DNA from: Alphaproteobacteria bacterium
GTDB lineage: Bacteria; Pseudomonadota; Alphaproteobacteria; SHVV01
DNA length: 62,995 nucleotides
NCBI GenBank assembly: GCA_016869275.1
Contig: VGEO01000010.1
Location: 1 to 62,995, forward strand
Direction: 5' to 3'
Positions 35,006 through 42,515 of this stretch are shown here, piece after piece (positions within the stretch are counted from its first letter, which is position 1; each line of letters begins with the position of its first letter). Made by a program: the position numbers and the translations under genes. Under the pieces are notes generated by a model. That model worked only from the letters and a program-made list of their open reading frames with translations, made no database searches and was not told the origin of the DNA.

Positions 35006-35404
35006 TTAGGGCAACACGGCGATGGCGTTGATCTCGATCATCGCGTCGGGGTTCACGAGCCGGCTCACCTCGACCATGGTCGAGACCGGCGGATTGTCGG
35101 GGAAGTAGCCGCGGCGCACCGCATGGATCTCGTCGAACTTGGAGACATCGGTCACGAACACGTCGACGCGGACGAGGTCGGCGAGGGTGCCGCCGGCGGC
35201 TTCGACCGCGCGCTTCAGGTTCTCGCAAGTCTGGCGCGTCTGCGCCGCCATGTCGCCGACGCCGACCAGCCGGCCGTCGGCGTCGCGCGCGATCAGGCCG
35301 CAGATGAACACCATCCGCCCCGGCTTCGAGATCGCGACGTGCGACCACACGCCGCCCGGCTTGGGCAGCCCTTTCGCATGCTTGATGTACTTGGTGTAGG
35401 CCAT
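35006..35404 (-). CDS. Rid-family protein in dioxygenase operon
   Basis: 132-residue Rid (YjgF) protein: GLPKPGGVWSHVAISKPGRMVFICGLIARD, QTRQTCENLKRAVEAAGGTLADLVRVDVFV and MVEVSRLVNPDAMIEINAIAVL. The position equal to catalytic Arg105 of E. coli RidA reads serine here (NPPVSTMVEV, not A-R-S-x-V-E-V), so ordinary imine deaminase activity is doubtful. Some Rid paralogues are 2-aminomuconate deaminases or related enzymes of aromatic catabolism. It lies between the dioxygenase beta subunit gene (103 bases upstream, with a palindromic element between) and the hydrolase gene. Confidence 0.88.
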   Translation of the reverse strand: MAYTKYIKHAKGLPKPGGVWSHVAISKPGRMVFICGLIARDADGRLVGVGDMAAQTRQTCENLKRAVEAAGGTLADLVRVDVFVTDVSKFDEIHAVRRGYFPDNPPVSTMVEVSRLVNPDAMIEINAIAVLP

Positions 35405-35439
35405 GGTTCCCCCTGTGTTTCGACCTTTGTGCCAGGCAG

Positions 35440-35506
35440 ACCCCCACCCGCTCGCGGCTCGCGCGCGCGCCCTCCCGCTCCGCCGCAGGGGAGGGTTGGG
35501 AGGGGG
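35440..35506. repeat. Nested palindromic intergenic element, copy B
   Basis: Outer arms ACCCCC (35440-35445) and GGGGGT (35502-35507, the T belonging to the beta-subunit stop) flank an inner hairpin, CCCTCCC (35470-35476) with GGGAGGG (35489-35495). The 3' arm closely matches that of copy A at 5531-5553 (shared GGGGAGGG, TTGGGA, GGGGGT). As in copy A, it abuts the stop codon of a minus-strand gene. Confidence 0.55.
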
Positions 35507-35983
35507 TTACAGCGGCGTCGCCAAGAGCGTCGGGATCGAATAGGTGTCGACGATGATCACCTTCTCTTTGATCTTGGCGGCGCCGTTCTGGATCAGGATC
35601 TTGTCGCGATATTCACCGACCGAGAACAGCCGCGACTCGCCGTCCATGTTGGTCTGGTAGACCGCGTAGCTCGCTTCCGCCGCATAGGCATCGCGCTCGG
35701 GCAGGTCGCGGATGCGGATGTTCGAAATGATGTGGCGGTCGTAGTGGAGGTTGTACTCGTTGGCCTCGCGGTAGCTGACGATGCGATCGATCAGCATATT
35801 CTTGTTTTCGCACAGCACGATCACGCCGGGCAGGTTCTGCACCACGTTCTCGCGTGGCACGATCTTGTAGAGGCAATCGTCGGTAAAGAAGTCGAGCCAT
35901 TGCTCGAGCTTGTCGCCGTCGATCAACGCGCCGTAATCGAGCAGGAGGTCGTTGATCGCCTCGCGGTGCCGCGGCGGTATCAT
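35507..35983 (-). CDS. Aromatic-ring-hydroxylating dioxygenase beta subunit
   Basis: 158-residue small subunit with the NTF2-like fold: AINDLLLDYGALIDGDKLEQWLDFFTDD, CLYKIVPREN, NLHYDRHIISNIRI, and the C-terminal sheet KEKVIIVDTYSIPTLLATPL. Segments such as NEYNLHYDRHI resemble small subunits of salicylate 5-hydroxylase and anthranilate dioxygenase. Its ATG overlaps the alpha-1 stop by four bases (ATGA), so alpha-1 and beta are translationally coupled and form one enzyme. It is the only beta gene adjacent to any of the four alpha genes in the window. Confidence 0.92.
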   Translation of the reverse strand: MIPPRHREAINDLLLDYGALIDGDKLEQWLDFFTDDCLYKIVPRENVVQNLPGVIVLCENKNMLIDRIVSYREANEYNLHYDRHIISNIRIRDLPERDAYAAEASYAVYQTNMDGESRLFSVGEYRDKILIQNGAAKIKEKVIIVDTYSIPTLLATPL

Positions 35984-37245
35984 CGGATGCCCCCGTCCGC
36001 TTCGATCCCCATCAGCTCCGAGTAGTAGGACCAGAACCCGCGGCACGGGATGTCGATGCAGAGCGAGTCGATCTCGGTACCGACGATCGGGCCGCGGCCG
36101 CCGATCTCGACCACGGTCGCCGTATCGGTCTCGCGGTGGGTGGCGCGATGCACGATCTCGACCGCCTCGCCGTCTTCGAGCGAGATCAGGCCGGCCGGAC
36201 CGATCATGTTCGACTGCAGGATACGGTGGCGGATCATCTCGGGCGTGTCGTCCTCGTAGCCGAAGATCGTCCAGTAGAGCTCGAAGTCGTCGACGCTTTT
36301 CGGGCGGATGTGGCGGGTCGCGAGCGAGTTCCGGATCTGCTGGAAACAGGCGTTGGGAAACACCGAGCAGATCGAGATCGAGATACGGTCGGGAAATTCC
36401 TGGCGGAAGCCCAAGAAACTGTCGTCCTTGAGGGTGAGCTGGCCGTCGCGGACGCGCGCCTCCTTGTAGGCCTTGGCCGCATCCTCGTCCGAGTCGGTGC
36501 CTTCGATCCCCCACGACAGGTTGTGGCGGTGGCGCGGGTCGAGCTTGGAGCCGCCCTGCTGAGTCATGCGCGCGATCGCGAACGTAGTCTGGAACTCGTG
36601 CAGCAGCACGCCGTGGTAAAGGTCGCGCAGGTTCTCGTTGTAGAACTTCCAATTGCCGTAAATGTGCTGGCGCATGTAGCCCAGCACTTTGATCGGCTTG
36701 TGCATCAGCCGCTTCAAGTGATGGGCGTGGTTGGGCCCGAGATAGTCGACCAGGCGCTGGACCTTGTCGGAGAAGGTCGCGAACAGGATGCCGTGGTAGC
36801 TCTCGACCCGGAGCTTCCTGAGCCCGTGGTCGCCCTTGTCGAAATCGGGCGAGAGGCCGCCTTTGCCATGGACCCCGCGTTGGAACGGCACGCCCTGGAG
36901 GTTGCCCTCGAGGTCGTAGTTCCAGCGGTGATAAATACAGGTGTGGTCCTTGGCGTTGCCGAAGGGTTCGCGCCGGACGGTTGCGCCGCGGTGGGCGCAG
37001 CGGTTGACGAAGGCATGGACCTTGCCGTCGGGCCCGCGGTTATAGATGACTGGCGTATCGCCGAGGTACGTGGTCCGGAAATCGCCCGGGTTCTTGACCT
37101 CGGCCTCCAGCCCCAAGAACAGCCAACAGTCGCCGCGGAAGACCTTGTCCATCTCCTGCGTGAAGATGTCCTTGTCGTGATAGAGCCTATAGGGGACGCG
37201 CGAATAATCGGGGCGCGGCCACTCGAATTTTTCGGCTAGCGACAT
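35980..37245 (-). CDS. Rieske ring-hydroxylating dioxygenase alpha subunit 1 (with beta)
   Basis: 421-residue oxygenase large subunit. The Rieske cluster is bound by C83-x-H85 (RCAHRG) and C103-x2-H106 (CIYHRW). The mononuclear iron site is D208-x2-H211-x4-H216 (RDLYHGVLLHEF), with the third ligand in the LEDGEAVE segment near the C-terminus. The YSRVPY opening, GLEAEV-x-N-P-G-D-F, GNAKDHTCIYHRWNYDLEGNL-like stretch and GVPFQRG resemble salicylate 5-hydroxylase (NagG) and anthranilate dioxygenase (AndAc). It is coupled to the beta gene by ATGA overlap. A small aromatic acid substrate is plausible, not proven. Confidence 0.94.
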   Translation of the reverse strand: MSLAEKFEWPRPDYSRVPYRLYHDKDIFTQEMDKVFRGDCWLFLGLEAEVKNPGDFRTTYLGDTPVIYNRGPDGKVHAFVNRCAHRGATVRREPFGNAKDHTCIYHRWNYDLEGNLQGVPFQRGVHGKGGLSPDFDKGDHGLRKLRVESYHGILFATFSDKVQRLVDYLGPNHAHHLKRLMHKPIKVLGYMRQHIYGNWKFYNENLRDLYHGVLLHEFQTTFAIARMTQQGGSKLDPRHRHNLSWGIEGTDSDEDAAKAYKEARVRDGQLTLKDDSFLGFRQEFPDRISISICSVFPNACFQQIRNSLATRHIRPKSVDDFELYWTIFGYEDDTPEMIRHRILQSNMIGPAGLISLEDGEAVEIVHRATHRETDTATVVEIGGRGPIVGTEIDSLCIDIPCRGFWSYYSELMGIEADGGIR

Positions 37246-37258
37246 TCCTATCCTCCAC

Positions 37259-37275
37259 CCTTCCCACGGGGAAGG
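37259..37275. repeat. Short hairpin between alpha-2 and alpha-1 genes
   Basis: CCTTCCC (37259-37265) and GGGAAGG (37269-37275) form a 7-bp stem just before the alpha-1 start on the minus strand. It resembles the inner stem of the palindromic elements elsewhere in the window. The 95-base gap also holds CGGGCC / GGCCCG inverted arms. Confidence 0.35.
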
Positions 37276-37340
37276 TTACTGGGTCGGTTCCGGGCCCGCA
37301 ACGCGCGATCGTGCGAACCCGGCCCGCGACTTGCGAGCGA

Positions 37341-38606
37341 TTATCGATAGGCGCCGTCGGGCTCCATGCCCATGAGCTCGGCGTAGTAGGACCAGAAGCC
37401 GCGGATCGCGATGTCGCTTGCCTTGAAAGCGATGTCGGTCGGGATCCTGCCGCCGCCGCCCATCTCGATCACCGAGCAGGCTTGGCCGTCGCGGAGCGGG
37501 GCGCGGTGCGCGATTTCGACCGCTTCGCCGTCCTCCATCGAGATCAAGCCGGCCGGTCCGACCATGTTCGACTGGAGCAGGCGGTGGCGCGTCATCGCCG
37601 GGCTGTCGTCGGCGTAGCCGAAGATCGTCCAATAAAGCTCGAACGCGTCCATCCCCTTGGGGCGAATCTGGCGGGTCGCGAGCGAGTTCCGGATCTGTTG
37701 GACGCAGGCGTTGGGAAAGATCGAGCAGATCGAAATCGAGATGCCGTCATCCCACTCGGGCTCGTACCAGATGTAGCTGTCATCTTTAAGTGTCAGCACG
37801 CCCTGTTTGACCTTGGCGTCGCGGTAGAGGCGCTTCGCTTCTTCCTCGTCGTCGGTCCCCTCCTGGCTCCACGAGATGTTGTGGCGATGGCGCGGGTCGA
37901 GCTTGGCGCCGCCGTTCTGGGTGATGCGGGCGATGCCGAAGGTCGACTGGAACTCGTGCAGGAGCGAGCCGTGGTACTGGTCGCGCAGGTTCTCGTTGTA
38001 GAGCTTCCAGTTGCCGGCGATATGCTGGCGCATGTAGCCCAGGACCTTGAGCGGCTTGTGCGTGATCCGGGAAAGATGCTGGACGTGGTTGGGGCCGAGA
38101 TACGCCGCGAGCGGCTCGACCGCATCGCCTTGGAAGGTCGCGAAGATCAAGCCGCGGAAGATTTCGACGCGGAGCTTCATCAGCCCGTGGTCGCGCTTGT
38201 CGAACGCGGGATCGAGCCCGCCCTTGCCGTTGACGCCGCGCTGGAACGGAACACCCAAGAGATTGCCTTCCAAGTCGTAGGACCAGCGGTGGTAGATGCA
38301 GGTGTGGTCCGGGGCGTTCCCGAACTGCTCGCGCCGCACCACGGCGCCGCGGTGGGCGCAGCGATTGACGAAGGCATGGACCCTGCCATCAGTTCCGCGG
38401 TTATAGACGACCGGCGTTTCGCCCAGGTACGTGGTACGGAAGTCGCCGGCGTTCGGGATCTCGGCTTCGAGCCCGACGAACAGCCACGTCGGACCGCGGA
38501 AGATGCGCTCCATCTCCGCCTCGAAAATCGCCGGGTCGTGGTAGATGCCGTATGGCACCCGCGAATAGTCGGCCCGCGCGAAGCGGACGGTCGGCTCGTT
38601 ACGCAT
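37341..38606 (-). CDS. Rieske ring-hydroxylating dioxygenase alpha subunit 2
   Basis: 421-residue paralogue of alpha-1, colinear without gaps through the Rieske domain: C83/H85 (RCAHRG), C103/H106 (CIYHRW). The iron site RDQYHGSLLHEF and the MEDGEAVE segment are intact, so it should be catalytically competent. It lies 95 bases upstream of alpha-1 and may share its beta subunit, ferredoxin and reductase. It differs from alpha-1 at many positions in the catalytic domain, which suggests a different substrate range. ATG 38606 (MRNEPTVRF) matches the starts of the other paralogues; a longer frame would add unconserved residues. Upstream lies the broken-gene block. Confidence 0.93.
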   Translation of the reverse strand: MRNEPTVRFARADYSRVPYGIYHDPAIFEAEMERIFRGPTWLFVGLEAEIPNAGDFRTTYLGETPVVYNRGTDGRVHAFVNRCAHRGAVVRREQFGNAPDHTCIYHRWSYDLEGNLLGVPFQRGVNGKGGLDPAFDKRDHGLMKLRVEIFRGLIFATFQGDAVEPLAAYLGPNHVQHLSRITHKPLKVLGYMRQHIAGNWKLYNENLRDQYHGSLLHEFQSTFGIARITQNGGAKLDPRHRHNISWSQEGTDDEEEAKRLYRDAKVKQGVLTLKDDSYIWYEPEWDDGISISICSIFPNACVQQIRNSLATRQIRPKGMDAFELYWTIFGYADDSPAMTRHRLLQSNMVGPAGLISMEDGEAVEIAHRAPLRDGQACSVIEMGGGGRIPTDIAFKASDIAIRGFWSYYAELMGMEPDGAYR

Positions 38607-38690
38607 GAGGCTCCCTCCCAACAGCACCGCCAGACTATCACGGCCATGACGCAAATGGATCGAGCGCGCCCGCGGTGAGGTCGGCCGGTT

Positions 38691-38903
38691 TCATGCACGC
38701 GCGGCGTCCAGAACTCGAATTCGGCCGCGGGCACGGTTGCGCGGTTTGGCCTTGATCGCGATCTCCACGCCCTCACCAAGCGCGGTGAGCAGACGCATCA
38801 GTCGGTCGCTGGAGAAATTGGCAAGCCGCCCCTTGAGCAGGGCCGAGACCTTGGGCTGGTCGATACCCATCAGCGCGGCAGCGACTACCTGGGTCAGGCG
38901 AGC
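38691..38903 (-). pseudogene. N-terminally truncated HTH (XRE/HigA-type) antitoxin
   Basis: The C-terminal part of a HigA/XRE-type regulator is readable from about 38903: LTQVVAAALMGIDQPKVSALL is the helix-turn-helix, followed by KGRLANFSSDRLMRLLTALGEGVEIAIK and a basic tail. The N-terminal part normally preceding LTQ is replaced by the antisense of IS256-like sequence. An ATG at 38942 could still initiate an 83-residue product, but 13 residues would be IS-derived. No companion toxin gene remains. It is probably nonfunctional. Confidence 0.7.
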
Positions 38904-39012
38904 CTCGCCGCGTCGCTTCGTCGCACGGTCGGCCGAGCCCATGGCCGAATGGATGGGCTCGGACCTGTCCCCGCTCGATCTGGTGGTGATCCAGATCGAT
39001 GGCCTGCACGTT
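38902..39012 (+). mobile_element. Fragment of an IS256-family transposase
   Basis: The plus strand reads SPRRFVARSAEPMAEWMG then SDLSPLDLVVIQIDGLHVG, the recognisable central stretch of IS256 (mutator-type) transposases, where L-D-L-x-x-I-Q-I-D-G-L-H carries a catalytic aspartate. Only about 37 codons remain. To the left the sequence becomes the antitoxin (opposite strand); to the right it becomes a flavoprotein in the same frame. No terminal inverted repeats are visible. It marks a recombination junction. Confidence 0.6.
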
Positions 39013-39663
39013 GGCGGCGCCGGCGCCAAGCAGGCCGCCGACGGCGGCGCGCTCACGGCATCCCATGTGCTGCTCGCCACCAACGCCTACACGGACGACC
39101 TGTGGCCGGGCCTGAAGCGCACCATGTTCCCGCTGCAAAGCCTGCAGATCGCCACCGCGCCGCTGGCCGAGGACGCGCGCCGCAGCATCCTGCCGGAGGG
39201 GCACGTGGTTTCCGACACGCGCCGGCTCCTGCTCTACTTCCGCCTGGACGGGCGTGGGCACCTGATCGTCGGCGGCCGCGGCACGGCAGGCGAGCGGATC
39301 GTCGCCCGGCACGTCGCCTATGTCGAGCGGGCGATGCGTCGCCTTTTTCCGCAAGCCGCGGGTGCGGCGCGCGAGTACGTGTGGGCCGGGCACGTGGCGG
39401 TGACGGTCGAGCAGCTTCCGCACCTGCACGAGCTGGCGCTGGGCCTGATGGCGGCGCTCGGCTACAGCGGGCGCGGCGTGGCGATGGCGACGCTGCTGGG
39501 CAAGCTCGCGGCCGAGCGCCTGCTGAAGGGGGCCGCCGCCGACACGCCCTTCCCGCTGACGCCGATGCGCCCGCTGCCGCTGCACGCGCTGCGCCTGCCC
39601 GTCCTGGCGGCGGCGATGCAGTACTACCGGCTCCGCGATACGCTCGATATCCTGCTTCGCTGA
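39013..39663 (+). pseudogene. C-terminal part of a DadA/PuuB-type FAD-dependent oxidoreductase
   Basis: About 217 codons of a D-amino-acid-dehydrogenase or gamma-glutamylputrescine-oxidase-like flavoprotein. Readable family segments include ASHVLLATNAYTDDLWPGL, LYFRLDGRGHLIVGGRG, EYVWAGHVAVTVEQLPHLHEL and ALGYSGRGVAMATLLGKLAAE. The N-terminal FAD-binding half is missing; its place is taken by the IS256 fragment in frame. An ATG at 38941 could give a 240-residue chimera without FAD site, presumably inactive. It is followed 23 bases later by a second flavoprotein gene, probably its original operon partner. Confidence 0.75.
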
Positions 39664-39686
39664 CGGCTCTCGCGAGGGGGGAGCGC

Positions 39687-41045
39687 ATGGCCGAGACATA
39701 CGATGCGGTGATCGTCGGCGGCGGGCACAACGGGCTCACCTGCGGCGCCTACCTCGCGCGCGCCGGCCTGAAGACGCCGGTGCTGGAGCGGCGCCCGGTC
39801 ATCGGCGGCGCGGCGGTGTCCGAGGAGATCGTCCGCGGATTCATCTTCTCCGTCTTCTCCTACGTGATGAGCCTGTTGCACCCGAAGGCGATCCGCGAGC
39901 TCGAGCTCAAGGCGCACGGATTCGCGGTGCTGCCGGCGTCCGACCTGTTCTGCCCGCTGCCGGACGGGAACCACGTCGTCCTTTCGGATTCGGTCGAGCG
40001 GACGCAGGCGAGCTTCGCCCGCTTCAGCCGCAGGGACGCCGAGGTCTTTCCCGCCTTCAACCGCTACCTCGGCGAGACGACGAACGTGGTCCGCCGCCTC
40101 TTGCTGGAGACGCCAATCGATCCCTCGGGCCGCGGCTGGCGCCATTTCCGGCGGAACGCGGAATTCCTCTGGCGCTACCGGACGGTCGGCGACCGCTTCT
40201 ACCGCACCGTCGACCTGATGACGATGAGCGCCGACGCATACCTGTCGCGCTGGTTCGAGAGCGAGGTGGTCAAGGCCGTGCTCGCCTACTACTCCGGCAT
40301 CGGCACGTTCGCCGGCCCGCGCACGCCGGGTTCGGCCTACGTGATCATGCACCACCTGATGGGCGAGCACGCCGGCGCCGGCGGCTGGGGCTTCATCCCG
40401 GGCGGCATGGGCACGATCTCGAAGGCGATCGCGCGGTCCGGCGAGACGCACGGGATGGCGGTCCGCACCGATGCCGAGGTGGCGTCGATCGACGTCGCCG
40501 GCGGCCGGGTGACCGGCGTCACCACCGGCGACGGTGCGACGATCCGCGCGTCCGTGGTGGCGAGCAACGCGAGCTGCAAGGTGACGTTCCTGAAGCTCGT
40601 GCCCGAGGCCGCGCTGCCCGCCGACTTCGTGCGCGACGTCCGCAACTACCGCACCTTCTCGACGGCGTTCAAGGTCAACATCGCCTGCGAGCGCCTGCCG
40701 GCCTACCGCGCGTTCGAGGCGGCGACGTGCGGCTTCCCCTACCCCAGCTACACCCACATCGGGCCGACCATCGACTATCTGAAAAAGGCGTTCCAGGACG
40801 CCCGCGAGGGATGGTGGTCGAAGGACCCCTTCGTCACGCCGGTGACGCCGACCGTCGTCGACACGACCATCGTGCCGCCGGGCAAGCACGTCGTCCACCT
40901 GTTCGGCGGGCACGCGCCCTACGCGCTCCGCAACGCGACCTGGGAGAACGAGCGCGACCGATTCGCCGCAGACGTGCTGAAGAAGATGGACGAGTATGCG
41001 CCCGGCTTCACCTCCGGGATAGTCGGCATGCAGGTGCTGGCGCCT
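39687..41045 (+). pseudogene. Phytoene-desaturase-like (PYROXD2-type) FAD oxidoreductase, 3'-truncated
   Basis: About 453 codons of a phytoene dehydrogenase-related flavoprotein. The start MAETYDAVIVGGGHNGLTCGAYLARAG is the FAD-binding fold, and GAGGWGFIPGGMGTISKAIA, VVASNASCKVTFLKL and KKMDEYAPGFTSGIVGMQVLA are characteristic. Family members continue for roughly 70 more residues after QVLAP. Here the sequence switches at about 41045 to the antisense of a MetE-like gene and reads open only to 41147 with unrelated residues. Loss of the C-terminal FAD-contact region should inactivate it. Start has a GAGGGGGGAG ribosome-binding site. Confidence 0.8.
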
Positions 41046-41218
41046 AAACCCGCCGCCTCCTGCATGCGGATCGCGCCCTTGATCGCGCTACCGAGCGCTT
41101 CATCAAAGGTCGCGGCGTCGATCTTGCCGGCGGCGCGCGCCTTATAGGCAGCTTTCAGCGCCCGCGGGCGCAGGAGGCTCCCGATGTGATCGGCGCGGCA
41201 GACGAGACAGTCGATCAT
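41043..41218 (-). pseudogene. 5' fragment of a MetE-like (B12-independent methionine synthase family) gene
   Basis: The minus strand from ATG 41218 reads MIDCLVCRADHIGSLLRPR, then AYKARAAGKIDAATFDEALGSA and GAIRMQEAAGL, the typical N-terminus of single-domain MetE-like proteins (H-x-G-S-L-x-R-P). After about 57 residues it runs into the antisense of the flavoprotein pseudogene and homology stops. It starts 23 bases after the alpha-3 stop, so it was originally the next gene of the SDR-alpha4-alpha3 operon. Confidence 0.7.
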
Positions 41219-41241
41219 CGCGGGCGATGAGGCGCGCGCCG

Positions 41242-42504
41242 CTAGCGCACCGCGCCCTCGGGCGCATAGCCCATGAGCTCGGCCCAATAGGACCAAAAGC
41301 CGCGGAGCGGAATGTCGCTCACCTTGATGGTGACGTCGGTCGGAATCGCGCCGCCGCCGCCCATCTCGACCACTGAATGGGCGTCACGGTCGCGGACCGT
41401 ACCGCGGTAGGTGATTTCGACCGCCTCGCCGTCCTCCATCGAGATCAAACCGGCCGGACCGGCCAGGTTCGACTGCAGCAGCCGGTGGCGGGTCATGTCC
41501 GGCGTGTCGTCCTGGTAGCCGAACAGCGTCCAGTAAAGCTCGGTCTCGCCCGGGCGTTTGGGGCGGATTTGGCGCGTCGCCAGCGCGTTCCGGATCTGCT
41601 GGAACGTCACGTTCGGGAACACCGAGCAGATCGTGATCGAGACCTTGTCCGGATACTCGCGCCGGTAGTCGAGGAACTCCTCCTCGTGCAGCCGGACCAC
41701 GCCTTGCTTCACCTTGGCTTCGGCGTAGAGCTTGTTGGCCTCGGCGGTCGAATCGCTCCCCTCCTCGCTCCACGAGATCGAGTGGCGGTGGCGCGGATCC
41801 ATCCAGGCGCCGCCGTTCTGCGTCACGCGACTGATGCCGAAGGTGGTGATGAACTCGTGGAGCAGCGAGCCGTGATACTGGTCGCGGACGTTCTCGTTGT
41901 AGAGTTTCCAGTTGCCGTAGAGCACCTGGCGCTGGTAGCCGATGACCTTGACCGGCTTGGCGAACAGCCGCGCCAAGTGGCGCGCATGATGCGGCCCCAG
42001 ATAGTCGACCAGAGGTTCGGGGTCGGCGGCGAATGTCGCGAAGACGACGCCGTGATAGTCCTCGACCCGGAGCTTCCTCAAGCCGTGCGCGGCTTTGTCG
42101 AAATCGGGCGCAAGCCCGCCCTTGCCGTTGACGCCGCGCTGGAACGGCACGCCGAGGAGATTGCCCTCGAGGTCGTAGGCCCAGCGGTGGTAGATGCAGG
42201 TGTGGTCCTTGGCGTTGCCGTAGGGCTCGCGCCGGACGATCGCGCCGCGATGCGCGCAGCGGTTGACGAAGGCGTGGACCTTGCCGTCGCTCCCGCGATT
42301 GAAGACGACCGGCGTCTCGCCCAGGCGCGTGGTGCGAAAGTCACCCGCGTTCGGGACCTCGGCGGCGAGGCCGACGTAAAGCCAAGTCGGACCTTTGAAA
42401 ATCTTCTCGTGCTCGGCGGCGTAGACCGCTTCGTCGTGGTAGACGGCGTAGGGCACGCGCGAGAAATCGCGCTTGGGGAATACGATCGCCGGTTCGTTCC
42501 GCAT
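41242..42504 (-). CDS. Rieske ring-hydroxylating dioxygenase alpha subunit 3
   Basis: 420-residue paralogue with all cofactor ligands: C83/H85 (RCAHRG), C103/H106 (CIYHRW), iron site RDQYHGSLLHEF and MEDGEAVE. Its opening MRNEPAIVFPKRDFSRVPY is very like alpha-2. It lies 11 bases after alpha-4 and 23 bases before the truncated MetE-like gene. No beta subunit is adjacent on either side; the operon has been cut downstream, so a beta gene may have been lost or the enzyme may use the beta at 35507 or 4629. The ferredoxin and reductase at 32.5-34.2 kb are candidate electron donors. Confidence 0.93.
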   Translation of the reverse strand: MRNEPAIVFPKRDFSRVPYAVYHDEAVYAAEHEKIFKGPTWLYVGLAAEVPNAGDFRTTRLGETPVVFNRGSDGKVHAFVNRCAHRGAIVRREPYGNAKDHTCIYHRWAYDLEGNLLGVPFQRGVNGKGGLAPDFDKAAHGLRKLRVEDYHGVVFATFAADPEPLVDYLGPHHARHLARLFAKPVKVIGYQRQVLYGNWKLYNENVRDQYHGSLLHEFITTFGISRVTQNGGAWMDPRHRHSISWSEEGSDSTAEANKLYAEAKVKQGVVRLHEEEFLDYRREYPDKVSITICSVFPNVTFQQIRNALATRQIRPKRPGETELYWTLFGYQDDTPDMTRHRLLQSNLAGPAGLISMEDGEAVEITYRGTVRDRDAHSVVEMGGGGAIPTDVTIKVSDIPLRGFWSYWAELMGYAPEGAVR

Positions 42505-42515
42505 GGGTTTGCTCC

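Noticed and set aside
38691-39083. A 130-residue intact XRE regulator
   Set aside because: The first 60 residues are antisense of IS256 and flavoprotein sequence; only the C-terminal helix-turn-helix part is genuine.
40919-41296. A 125-codon minus-strand frame as an intact protein
   Set aside because: Only the central 57 residues match a MetE-like N-terminus; the rest is antisense of the flavoprotein pseudogene or the gap before alpha-3.
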